From Enterobacter mori (GTDB lineage Bacteria > Pseudomonadota > Gammaproteobacteria > Enterobacterales > Enterobacteriaceae): a stretch of 64,000 bases of DNA. Made by a program: the position numbers and the translations under genes. The first letter of the stretch is position 1, and each line of letters starts with the position of its first letter. The notes under the pieces were generated by a model, which worked only from the letters and a program-made list of their open reading frames with translations, was not told the DNA's origin and searched no databases. The stretch is taken from positions 3,348,001 through 3,412,000 of the forward strand of contig NZ_CP104285.1 in assembly GCF_025244905.1 (NCBI RefSeq). Direction: 5' to 3'. Below, one piece after another: positions 43,198 through 51,360 of this stretch.

Positions 43198-45419
43198 GCC
43201 TCCTCTTCAGGCAAGGATTCAAGAGCAACCGGCTTGCCGATCAGATAACCCTGTACATAATCGATACCTAGCGCGTATACCGCGCTACGTATCTCTTCAG
43301 TTTCCACATACTCCGCCGCCACCAGCATGTTCTTCATTCGCGCCAGATGGCAAATCGACGCCACTATCTGATAATCCAGACTGTTGTTGACGATGTTGCG
43401 AATAAAGCTGCCGTCGATTTTGAGGATGTCGGCGTCCACGCTTTTCAGCCGCGCATAGCTCGCGTAGCCAGTACCAAAATCATCAATCGCAATGCGCACC
43501 CCCATTTTTTGCAGCTGCCGGAGGATATGTAGCGCCTGCTCCGCATTGCAGAAGGTGCTGCACTCCGTGACTTCAAAAATTAGCTGCCACGGCTCAATGG
43601 CGTATTTCGCCAGCAGGCGACTCACCTCGATCGGGAACTGTACCCGACACACCGTTGGAGGAGCCAGATTAATGGCAAAACGCTGGCCGGGCAGCCTTTC
43701 GCGATGCGCGGCCAGGAAGCGCAACGTATGCTCAAGCACCCACAGGTCCACCCGCGAAGAGAGCCCAAACTCCTGGGCGACGGGCAGGAATTGATCAGGC
43801 GAGATCAATACACCGTTTGCGTCTGCCATCCGCAGTAAGACTTCATGATAGCTATCACCACGCAGGCCGCGGACAGGCTGAGCGAGCAGCGTGAATGCGT
43901 CGTTATCGAGCGCCTTTTGCAGGCGGCTCATCATCGCGACTTTATCCTTCAGGCTGCGCTGCAGATGGACGGCACCACGCTGCTGAAGGTTTTCCGGATG
44001 GTTAGAGGAAAGCGACAGATCGGCCACCACACCCAGCTCACCCAGCACCAGATAGAGATGGTTAACCGGTGAGCGGACATAGCAGTAACTGACGCCCACC
44101 TGAGGCTGCAAGGGCATGCCGTCCCAGAGAAAGCGGAACTGCTTGATATGTTCATCCAGAGTATCAATACGCTGCTGATGCGACTCGGCGTTGAGCCTCA
44201 CCGCCAGGTCGCAACCGGTCAGATGATAGACCCGCTCATTGTGCTGAAGTGTGCCATTAATCCAGTGCGCCAGCTGCTGCTTGTACTGAATGCGCAGTAG
44301 TACACCGTAGTTGCGCCCCAGCACTTCCAGCTCAGGGATACGCAGCAAGCACAGCGCAGACCAGGGGTTTTTAGCAAGCTCGCGCGACAGCGCGCGCAGG
44401 TTGGGCATGTGCACCACAGGGTCGAGCAGCGCCAGCCTGCGGGATCGCGTATTCACGGCACGCTGGCATGTCGCCAGCATCGACATATAAATCACCACAA
44501 ACGAAAAGACCAGATAGCTGGATGAGGTAATGGCCAGCTGAATGTCATAGGCCTGGTGCAGCGGAATGTAGCGGTAGAAAAAGTGAATCGACACCAGCAG
44601 CACCGGCGTCCAGATTATCGACATCAGCTTATAGCCAAAACGCATTGCTCCCCAGAGCATCACGGGCATCAGTAACGATAAGGTGTAGTTAGTGCTGAAA
44701 ATTGAGCTGTTTTCATTCATCGGCAGCAGCAGCAGCGAAAGCAGCCCAACCAGTGCGATAGTCCAAATCAACAGCTCAAGGACCGTCACTTTTTTGTCAA
44801 TCTGGACGCGGATTTGGGACATAAGCCCGTTAAAGTAGCGAGGATGGCGTATCAGGCGAATGAGCAGATAGCTCAGCGGAACGCCGGTCAGTCCGCTGAC
44901 CAGCAGCGCCTGATAGTTAATGAGCGTTCGAATGTTAAGGGGGTTTAATCCCGCGAGGCTCTGACGGCTCTCATAAATGCCAAGATAAACCGCAAACTGA
45001 AACAGCAGCAAAAACAGTGTTGCCGGACAGAAAACCTGCCAGAAAATGCGCTGCGACATCAGCCGTATATCCCCATAGGCCGTCATATTGCGTCGTGGGG
45101 CAAACACGCGGTAACCGCCCCAGCTGAGCACCAAAGGGATGATAAAATGGAATATCCCAGCGACCGTTTCAAACATCCCAACAGACGCGTAGTAACGGAA
45201 AAACAGCGCCAACACGATCCCGGGAAGGGCTTCCAGACCAAAAAACATCATCAGTGAAAGCAGGAAAAAGAGAGGCAGATAGTAAAGTGTCACAATACCG
45301 TCGCCCAGTTGCGCGAAGGTATTTACCATACTGCAAACAGGCAACAGCGTGATGGGTAATATAAACGGCAGAGCCCACCAGCGATCTTTATTTTTTTTCA
45401 GGAAAGGGAGAATTTTCAT
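43179..45419 (-). CDS. pdeF: YfgF (PdeF), membrane c-di-GMP phosphodiesterase
   Basis: 746 residues from the ATG at 45419 (747 in E. coli). An N-terminal MASE1-like block of about eight membrane helices is followed by a degenerate GGDEF domain (no GGDEF signature; DPVVHMPNLRAL remains) and an EAL domain. The EAL active site looks complete: EVLLRM, the Asn in FAINLAP, FEVTE, IDDFGTGYAS, ILKIDGSF and AEYVE. It should therefore degrade cyclic di-GMP. In E. coli the gene is FNR-dependent and tied to anaerobic oxidative stress; a matching FNR site lies upstream here. Confidence 0.93.
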   Translation of the reverse strand: MKILPFLKKNKDRWWALPFILPITLLPVCSMVNTFAQLGDGIVTLYYLPLFFLLSLMMFFGLEALPGIVLALFFRYYASVGMFETVAGIFHFIIPLVLSWGGYRVFAPRRNMTAYGDIRLMSQRIFWQVFCPATLFLLLFQFAVYLGIYESRQSLAGLNPLNIRTLINYQALLVSGLTGVPLSYLLIRLIRHPRYFNGLMSQIRVQIDKKVTVLELLIWTIALVGLLSLLLLPMNENSSIFSTNYTLSLLMPVMLWGAMRFGYKLMSIIWTPVLLVSIHFFYRYIPLHQAYDIQLAITSSSYLVFSFVVIYMSMLATCQRAVNTRSRRLALLDPVVHMPNLRALSRELAKNPWSALCLLRIPELEVLGRNYGVLLRIQYKQQLAHWINGTLQHNERVYHLTGCDLAVRLNAESHQQRIDTLDEHIKQFRFLWDGMPLQPQVGVSYCYVRSPVNHLYLVLGELGVVADLSLSSNHPENLQQRGAVHLQRSLKDKVAMMSRLQKALDNDAFTLLAQPVRGLRGDSYHEVLLRMADANGVLISPDQFLPVAQEFGLSSRVDLWVLEHTLRFLAAHRERLPGQRFAINLAPPTVCRVQFPIEVSRLLAKYAIEPWQLIFEVTECSTFCNAEQALHILRQLQKMGVRIAIDDFGTGYASYARLKSVDADILKIDGSFIRNIVNNSLDYQIVASICHLARMKNMLVAAEYVETEEIRSAVYALGIDYVQGYLIGKPVALESLPEEEASQADA

Positions 45420-45553
45420 AGATGCCCGTTTAAAACCCTTTCGCTCCAGAGGGTATAAGAAGACAGGCATCCAACCTGACATACTCGTCGTCCGGCAATG
45501 TACGGAACGGACGCAGTGGAGGAGGGATTTTAATTATCGGCGCAGGGAAACCG

Positions 45554-45567
45554 TTGACATAAATCAA
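45554..45567 (-). promoter_or_regulatory. Candidate FNR site upstream of yfgF
   Basis: TTGAC-ATAA-ATCAA matches the FNR consensus TTGAT-N4-ATCAA at nine of ten positions. It is about 140 bp upstream of the yfgF start codon, in the divergent yfgF-yfgG region. Confidence 0.65.
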
Positions 45568-45771
45568 ACTAATATATTCAAATAAATCTTTCTCAGATTT
45601 TTTGAGACTCTTTTTCCTGAACTTATCAATACGATAAATAGATATATTATTTTTAATAACATGAGTTAATGTAAACATTGACGGTTATTTACATATCGCA
45701 GAATTGACCCTTTCTTCCCGCTGTGCCTTAATATCCGCATCGCCCGGAAGGGTATACCCAGGAAAAACACA
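45568..45771. other. Remainder of the yfgF-yfgG divergent spacer
   Basis: A+T-rich DNA of a 352-bp divergent gap (45420-45771). A dyad TGTAAA..TTTACA (45670-45693) lies near the expected yfgG promoter; its meaning is unknown. No other gene or repeat was seen. Confidence 0.4.
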
Positions 45772-45960
45772 GTGAGTCAGGCCACGCGTATGCACAAACG
45801 ACACCGATTTAACACCCGGATGACCCGCATCATACTGCTCATCAGCTTCCTGTTTTTCTTTGGCCGCTTTGTTTACTCCTCCATCGGCGCCTGGTATCAC
45901 CACCAGGACAAAATCCAGTCGCAGCAATCCAGCCTGACCGTCGAAACGCCCGAACGCTAG
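45772..45960 (+). CDS. yfgG: YfgG, small inner-membrane protein
   Basis: 62-residue protein: a basic start (MSQATRMHKRHRFNTRMTR), one membrane helix (about 18-37, IILLISFLFFFGRFVYSSI) and a polar tail. It matches E. coli YfgG, which I recall being linked to nickel and cobalt tolerance. The start is GTG at 45772 with an AGGA site. It is divergent from yfgF as in E. coli. Its stop overlaps the stop of the converging lysR gene by four bases, marking the point where the island begins. Confidence 0.88.
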   Translation: MSQATRMHKRHRFNTRMTRIILLISFLFFFGRFVYSSIGAWYHHQDKIQSQQSSLTVETPER

Positions 45961-46847
45961 CGTTCCGGATGCTGTTGTAGGATCCGAATAATGCCTGAAA
46001 TTCCTTTGCTAAGGATCTTATCCTGACGCATCACCACAGCCAGCTGCCGTTGCAGTACGGGCGAAAGAGAACTGACGCATAATCCTTCACGGTCTGCCCT
46101 CTGCTCCACCGCCATTTTCGGCACGATGCTGTAGCCAAGCCCCGAACGCACCATCCGTTTGATAGCCTCAATGCTGCCGAGTTGCATAGCCGGTGCAATC
46201 GTTAAACCACTTGCCTCAAACCAGCCGTCAATCAATGCCCGGGTTCCGCTGCCCGACTCAAAGGCAATCAGCGGTTGCGTATGGAGTGCATCAGGCCTTA
46301 AGTCTGTAAACATCGCCTGCTGCTCCAGCGACGCGATAAACACGAATTCTTCGTCCATCACTGGCATCACGTCCAGCGCCCTCCCGCTGACGGGCAGCGT
46401 CACCAGTCCCATATCGAGTCGGTTTTCTTCAATGGCGCGAACAATATCGAGCGTATTGCCCGTCGTCACGCCTACGCGTAAAAGCGGATAGTCACTGCGC
46501 AGTTGCTGCAGCAATGGCGGCAGAAGATGAATACAGGCGGTCGCGCCCGTGCCAAGCGTAATGGTACCGCTGACATCGTGATTGAACGCGCTAACGGAAC
46601 GAAGGGTTTCATCGACGGCCTGTTCGATGCGCTCACCGTGTATCAGCAAGGCTTGCCCGGCAGCCGTTGCTTTAATCCCCCGCCCGGTACGCTCCACCAG
46701 ACGCGTTTGCAGAAACTGCTCCAGCTGGCGTATTTGCAGACTGACGGCGGGCTGGGAAATACCCAGCACATCCGCCGCCGCTGAAAAGCTGCCGCGCTGG
46801 ATCACCAGACGGAATGTCGCGAGATAGCCCAGATTAAGCGTCGTCAT
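45957..46847 (-). CDS. LysR-family transcriptional regulator
   Basis: 296 residues with the standard N-terminal winged helix (FRLVIQRGSFSAAADVLGIS, then QPAVSLQIRQLEQ) and a C-terminal effector-binding domain with two Rossmann-like lobes. It is divergent from an MFS transporter gene 97 bp away, the usual arrangement for a LysR regulator and its target. The inducer is unknown. This is the first gene of the DNA between yfgG and guaA that differs from K-12, where yfgH and yfgI lie. Confidence 0.9.
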   Translation of the reverse strand: MTTLNLGYLATFRLVIQRGSFSAAADVLGISQPAVSLQIRQLEQFLQTRLVERTGRGIKATAAGQALLIHGERIEQAVDETLRSVSAFNHDVSGTITLGTGATACIHLLPPLLQQLRSDYPLLRVGVTTGNTLDIVRAIEENRLDMGLVTLPVSGRALDVMPVMDEEFVFIASLEQQAMFTDLRPDALHTQPLIAFESGSGTRALIDGWFEASGLTIAPAMQLGSIEAIKRMVRSGLGYSIVPKMAVEQRADREGLCVSSLSPVLQRQLAVVMRQDKILSKGISGIIRILQQHPER

Positions 46848-46944
46848 TCAAAGTTTCTCTTATACCGCGCATAAGGTTTCTGACCTGCCAGCACAATACC
46901 GCGCTCGCTATGCTCTGGACAACTGCATAACGGAATGAAAGACA

Positions 46945-48174
46945 ATGGAAACACCTGCCCTGCCTCGCCACCTCGCCCTCACTGCCGGGTGCAATCAGCT
47001 CATCAACTGGGGGATCTCGTTTTATATGCCCGGCACTTTTGCGCTGGCGATTTCAGCCGACCGGGGTTGGTCGTCACCGCAGATTTACCTTGGCCTGACG
47101 CTGGCGATGCTGGTGATGGCGGCGGTTTCGCCGTTTGTCGCCCGCCTGCTGGCGCGCTTTGGCGGCCAAAAGACGGTGATGAGCGGCACGCTGCTGATTG
47201 CCGCTAGCTGCGCAGGGATGGCGTATACCCAGACGCTGTCTGGCTGGTACTGCGCCTGGCTACTGTGCGGCGTCGGGATGCGCCTGTCGCTGTACGATGC
47301 GCTGTTCGCCGCGCTGGTGAATCTCTACGGACAGCAGGCGCGAAGAACGATCTCACGCGTCACGCTGGCGGGCGGGCTGGCTTCCGCCGTCTTCTGGCCG
47401 CTGGGCGATGGTCTGCTTAAGGTTATGAGCTGGCAGGAGGCGCTACACGTCTATGCTCTCTTCGGCCTGCTGAGCGCGATGCTGATTCGAACGCTTCCCC
47501 ACCAGCGGTTGACGGTAACCGCGAAAACCGCCGCGCCGCCTCAACGCAATGAACGACATAACGGCTGGCTTTATGCCGCCTTCATTGCCCTCATCACCTT
47601 TGTCTCGAACGGCACCTCCACCCATCTGCCGGAGTTTATCGCCAGCTTCGGCCTGCCGGTCGCCATCGGCATGCTGTGGGGGATCGGCCAGACGGCTGCT
47701 CGCTCGCTGGAGGTCATGGCGGGTGCCCGCTTAACCCCCGTCAAACTCACGCTTTTCACCGCGCTCGCCATGCCGCTCTGCTTTCTGGTTGGGCTAAGCA
47801 GTTCCCAGTTTGTCTGGTGCGCAGCCGGGTTTGTGCTGGGTTACGGCGCCATCAACGGGCTGGTCACCATCGTGAAAGCCACGCTGCCGCTGGAACTGTT
47901 CAGCACCGAAAGCTATGCCCGCCGCACCGGCATGCTGCTTATCCCCGGCCAGCTGACGGCGGCAGCCTCACCGTTTGCCTATGCGTGGCTGAATAAAACG
48001 CTGGGGATCGCAGGCGCAATGTGGGTATCAACGGGGCTGACGCTGTTGATTGCCGGGCTGGCGATAGCGATTGTGCGCCGTCCCGGCAGGCAAAGTGTAT
48101 CGCACTGTATCCAGAGCACCACGCTGACAAACGGGTACAAAACGTCGCCTCCGGCAAATATCTCCGATACATAA
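46945..48174 (+). CDS. MFS transporter
   Basis: 409-residue major facilitator with about twelve helices. The N-terminal half has NQLINWGISFYMPGTF and an ARFGGQKTVMSG loop, resembling the loop 2-3 signature of the superfamily. The last 25 residues (after AIAIVRRPGRQ) look non-conserved and are probably an unstructured tail. It is divergent from the LysR gene, which presumably controls it. Substrate cannot be told from sequence; the family also includes drug and aromatic-acid exporters. Confidence 0.87.
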   Translation: METPALPRHLALTAGCNQLINWGISFYMPGTFALAISADRGWSSPQIYLGLTLAMLVMAAVSPFVARLLARFGGQKTVMSGTLLIAASCAGMAYTQTLSGWYCAWLLCGVGMRLSLYDALFAALVNLYGQQARRTISRVTLAGGLASAVFWPLGDGLLKVMSWQEALHVYALFGLLSAMLIRTLPHQRLTVTAKTAAPPQRNERHNGWLYAAFIALITFVSNGTSTHLPEFIASFGLPVAIGMLWGIGQTAARSLEVMAGARLTPVKLTLFTALAMPLCFLVGLSSSQFVWCAAGFVLGYGAINGLVTIVKATLPLELFSTESYARRTGMLLIPGQLTAAASPFAYAWLNKTLGIAGAMWVSTGLTLLIAGLAIAIVRRPGRQSVSHCIQSTTLTNGYKTSPPANISDT

Positions 48175-48221
48175 AAATGGTTTTCTTTCCCTGTCGCCAT
48201 TCATAACCGGAGGAAAGACCG

Positions 48222-48689
48222 ATGATTCGTCGTTATGCACTTATACCCTTGCTTGTCCTGGCATCTGTAGCACATGCCGAGGCCGCACCGCTGGACAATC
48301 TTAGCGCCGCCGATGTCAACGGCCCCGCCGCCGTTGCCCCACTGGAACACCCGCAACCGCCCGCAAAATTGATCGTCGATCCCCCGCTTGCCGGGCCGCT
48401 GAGCAAAGGCGCGGTGTTTATCCAGTACCGTGCCGAAAACCTGCGCATCGAGCCGGTATTCGGGCCCGACGCGCTCAAGGTCACCCCGCACATCGGGCAC
48501 ATTCACGTGGTGGTGGATGACGCACCGTGGCACTGGGCGGACGCCAGCGGCGAGCCTGTGATCCTGGTGGGGCTGCCCGCCGGTAAGCACAAGGTGACGA
48601 TTATTCTGGCCGACCCGACGCATAAGCCGCTCGACCACAAAACCCTTGAATTCACCGTACCGCCCCACGCGGCGGTCCACCATTTTTAA
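48222..48689 (+). CDS. Exported DUF6130-like protein
   Basis: 155 residues with a short signal peptide (MIRRYALIPLLVLASVAHAEA, cleaved near residue 19-21). The mature domain has a pattern of beta strands with IGHIHVVVDDAPWHWADASG, a His-rich segment reminiscent of DUF4399/DUF6130 proteins, and ends HAAVHHF. The clustered His residues (HIGHIHV, PWHW, HHF) could bind metal; this is speculation. It has a strong GGAGGAAA site. The next gene starts 11 bp later and is also exported, so the two form a unit. Confidence 0.75.
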   Translation: MIRRYALIPLLVLASVAHAEAAPLDNLSAADVNGPAAVAPLEHPQPPAKLIVDPPLAGPLSKGAVFIQYRAENLRIEPVFGPDALKVTPHIGHIHVVVDDAPWHWADASGEPVILVGLPAGKHKVTIILADPTHKPLDHKTLEFTVPPHAAVHHF

Positions 48690-48700
48690 GGAGTCTGAAG

Positions 48701-49444
48701 ATGAAAGCACTGTCTGTACTGACGGCAGGCCTGCTGGCGCTTTCCGCCAGCGCCTTCGCACAGAGTAAAACCAGCGTTGTGCTGGTGCACGGCGCGTTTG
48801 CCGACGGCAGCAGCTGGAATAAGGTGATTACCCTGTTGCAGAAACAGCACGCCGAGGTCATTGCCGTCCAGCTCCCGCTCACGTCGCTCAACGATGACGT
48901 TGCGGCCACAAAGCGGGCCATCGCCCGCGCGCAGGGGGACGTGGTGCTGGTGGGTCACTCCTGGGGCGGCACCGTGATTAGCGAGGCGGGCAACGATGCG
49001 CGGGTGAAATCGCTGGTGTATGTGGCGGCGTTCGCGCCGGATTCCGGCCAGTCGACGGCAGATCTGGCAGGAAGCTACCCTGCACCGCCGGGCAGCGCGG
49101 ACATTGCTAAAACGGCGGACGGCTATTTATACCTGCCAACTGACGCCGTCAGGAAGGATTTCGCGCCGGATGTGAAGCCTGATGAACAAACCACAATCGC
49201 GGCCACGCAGGGGCCAATTAAGGCCGATGCGTTTGGTGAAAAGGTGACCCACGCGGCGTGGCATGATAAACCGAGCTGGTTTGTGGTCAGCAACAATGAC
49301 CGAATGATCAACCCCGATCTTGAACGGGCGATGGCAAAGACGATCCATGCGAAAACCGCCGAGGTGACGGCAAGCCACGTGTCGATGGTAAGCCAGCCGG
49401 AGGCTATCGCCCGCACGATTGAGCAGGCCTGGCGGATGCGGTGA
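48701..49444 (+). CDS. Exported alpha/beta hydrolase
   Basis: 247 residues. Signal peptide MKALSVLTAGLLALSASAFA, cleaved after Ala20. The mature protein has the alpha/beta hydrolase fold: an oxyanion HGAFADGSSW segment, nucleophile S87 in GHSWGG, and probable D200 (SNNDRM) and H226 (ASHVSM) completing the triad. Similar to the EstC-like/salicylate esterase-type family of soluble hydrolases; the substrate is unknown. It lies 11 bp after the DUF6130-like gene, with an AAGGAG site. A REP array separates it from iolB, which converges. Confidence 0.85.
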   Translation: MKALSVLTAGLLALSASAFAQSKTSVVLVHGAFADGSSWNKVITLLQKQHAEVIAVQLPLTSLNDDVAATKRAIARAQGDVVLVGHSWGGTVISEAGNDARVKSLVYVAAFAPDSGQSTADLAGSYPAPPGSADIAKTADGYLYLPTDAVRKDFAPDVKPDEQTTIAATQGPIKADAFGEKVTHAAWHDKPSWFVVSNNDRMINPDLERAMAKTIHAKTAEVTASHVSMVSQPEAIARTIEQAWRMR

Positions 49445-49455
49445 GCGCAATTTTT

Positions 49456-49613
49456 GCCCGGCGGCGCTGCGCTTGCACGGGCCTACGGTTTCGTAGGTCG
49501 GGTAAGCGCAGCGCCACCCGACAAAAAAAGCCGTTTCGTAGGCCGGGTAAGCGCAGCGCACCCGGCAAAAAAAGCCGTTTCGTAGGCCGGGTAAGCGCAG
49601 CGCCACCCGGCAA
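49456..49613. repeat. REP/BIME array between the hydrolase gene and iolB
   Basis: Four units: GCCCGGCGGCGCT..GCACGGGC, then three copies of TCGTAGGYCGGGTAAGCGCAGCG..CACCCGGC, the last two joined by AAAAAAAGCCGTTTCGTAGG. One copy lacks a base pair (GCGCAGCGCACCCGG). The array fills the gap between converging genes. Confidence 0.88.
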
Positions 49614-49624
49614 CAAAGGCTGCT

Positions 49625-50449
49625 TCAGTCCCTGCTAGCGCCGGGATAATCCCGATTAATCCACGCGTGGTCCTCTTCCCAGGTGAACATCCATTTGCGC
49701 ACCGGCCCGGCCATCACGTTGAGGTAATAGCTGTCATACCCTGCCATTGTCGCCACCGGATGGTAGCCCTTCGGCACCATGACCACGTCACGGTTATAGA
49801 CCGCCATACACTCATCCAGCGTTCTGTCGTCGGTGTAGACGCGCTGCATGCAGAACCCCTGTTCCGGGTTGAGGCGATGGTAGTAGGTCTCCTCCAGATA
49901 CGTCTCCTGCGGCGGGTTATCCGTGTCGTGCTTGTGGCTCGGATACGAGCTGGTGCAGCCCTCGTTGGTCCACACCTCCACCACCAGCAGGCTGTCGGCA
50001 GGCTTATCTTCCGGCAAAATATTATGCACGTAGCGCTGGTTGTGACCTTTGCCGCGCGCTTCGCCGGCGATATCCTGCGGCGCAATCAGTCGCGTCGGAT
50101 ACGTGCCTTTGCCGGGGGCGGCGCAGACCGCCAGTTCCAGCCTCGTCAGGGCCTTCACCTGCACCGTCTCCTGCGGAGTGACGTACACCGCCCAGGGCTT
50201 AATGCGCTCGAACGGGCTCATCCGCTCGCCGATGTCGTTAAACCGCGCGGAAGGCGTGCTGATGGAGGCGCGTCCGGCGACCAGCACCAGGCAGCGCTCT
50301 TCGCTGACGGCGGGCAGCGTCAGCGTCTGCCCCTCCTGCAGCTCATACGCCTCGAAGCCGACATAGCCCCACCCTGCGCTTTCCGGCGTGACGGACTGGG
50401 TGCGCCCCTCCGCGTTCGGCTGTTGCCAGCGTGATAACAGACGTGACAT
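49625..50449 (-). CDS. iolB: 5-deoxy-glucuronate isomerase IolB
   Basis: Converts 5-deoxy-D-glucuronate to 5-dehydro-2-deoxy-D-gluconate in myo-inositol breakdown. 274 residues, double cupin fold; metal-binding His and Glu residues are visible in SYPSHKHDTDN and YLEETYYHRLNPEQGF. Last gene of the iolG-to-iolB operon, 9 bp after iolE, with a GAGGGG site. A REP array follows its stop. Confidence 0.95.
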   Translation of the reverse strand: MSRLLSRWQQPNAEGRTQSVTPESAGWGYVGFEAYELQEGQTLTLPAVSEERCLVLVAGRASISTPSARFNDIGERMSPFERIKPWAVYVTPQETVQVKALTRLELAVCAAPGKGTYPTRLIAPQDIAGEARGKGHNQRYVHNILPEDKPADSLLVVEVWTNEGCTSSYPSHKHDTDNPPQETYLEETYYHRLNPEQGFCMQRVYTDDRTLDECMAVYNRDVVMVPKGYHPVATMAGYDSYYLNVMAGPVRKWMFTWEEDHAWINRDYPGASRD

Positions 50450-50458
50450 GTCCCCTCC

Positions 50459-51349
50459 TCAAATCAGTCCGGCATCGCGCGCCAGGCGGCTCAGGTTGTT
50501 ATACCCCAGACGGGCGTAGGTCAGCGGATGGGCAATCGCCGGATCCTGCTCCGCCTCCACCACCAGCCAGCCGTGATAGTCCTGCGCTTTCAGCAGCCGC
50601 ATAATCGGCGGGTAATCGACGCTGCCATCGCCCGGCACGGTAAACACGCCGCTCAGCACCGCATCGAGGAAGCTGGTTTTGCGGTTTTTCACGTCCGCCA
50701 GCACGTCGGCACGCACGTCTTTGCAGTGAACATGGTTGATGCGCGACGCCCAGCGCTGCGCCACCGCCAGCGGATCGGCTCCGGCAAAGGTCAGATGACC
50801 GGTATCCAGCAGCAGTCCAACCTCTTCGCCGGTGTGGGTCATCAGGTTGTCCACGTCCTCGGCAGATTCAATCACCGTGCCCATATGGTGATGGTAGGCA
50901 ATCTGCACGCCCTGCTGCTGGGTGTAGCGGGCAAATTCGGTGAGCTTCTCGCCATACTCCTTCCAGCGCGCCTGCGGGAAGCGCGGGCGCAGATGCACCG
51001 GGGTCTGCTGCTCGCCGTGAATGCAGCCGCTCACTTCCGCAAAGACCAGCACCTTCGCTCCCAGCTCGCGCAGCAGCGTCAGGTGGGACTGCACGGCGGC
51101 AATCTCCTCCTCCACGCTGCGTTCCAGCAGGCGACCGGAGTACCAGCCGGAGACCAGCTGTAGGTCGTGGCGCTGCAGGATGGGGCCAAGCAGGCGCGCT
51201 TCGCGTGGGAATTTATTGCCCAATTCGAAACCGGCAAAACCGGCCTCTTTACCTTCGCTCAGACAGGTCTCCAGCGACGTCTCCGCGCCAAGAGAAGGCA
51301 GATCGTCGTTCGTCCACGTCAGCGGGTTAATGCCTAATTGCACACTCAT
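50459..51349 (-). CDS. iolE: Inosose dehydratase IolE
   Basis: Dehydrates scyllo-inosose to 3D-trihydroxycyclohexane-1,2-dione, the second step of inositol breakdown. 296 residues, TIM-barrel of the xylose-isomerase-like family, starting MSVQLGINPLTWTNDD at the ATG at 51349 with a GGAG site. Metal-binding residues appear in AYHHHMGT, LLLDTGHL, HVHCKD and VVEAEQD. It lies 11 bp after iolC. Confidence 0.95.
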   Translation of the reverse strand: MSVQLGINPLTWTNDDLPSLGAETSLETCLSEGKEAGFAGFELGNKFPREARLLGPILQRHDLQLVSGWYSGRLLERSVEEEIAAVQSHLTLLRELGAKVLVFAEVSGCIHGEQQTPVHLRPRFPQARWKEYGEKLTEFARYTQQQGVQIAYHHHMGTVIESAEDVDNLMTHTGEEVGLLLDTGHLTFAGADPLAVAQRWASRINHVHCKDVRADVLADVKNRKTSFLDAVLSGVFTVPGDGSVDYPPIMRLLKAQDYHGWLVVEAEQDPAIAHPLTYARLGYNNLSRLARDAGLI

Positions 51350-51360
51350 TGTCGTCTCCA

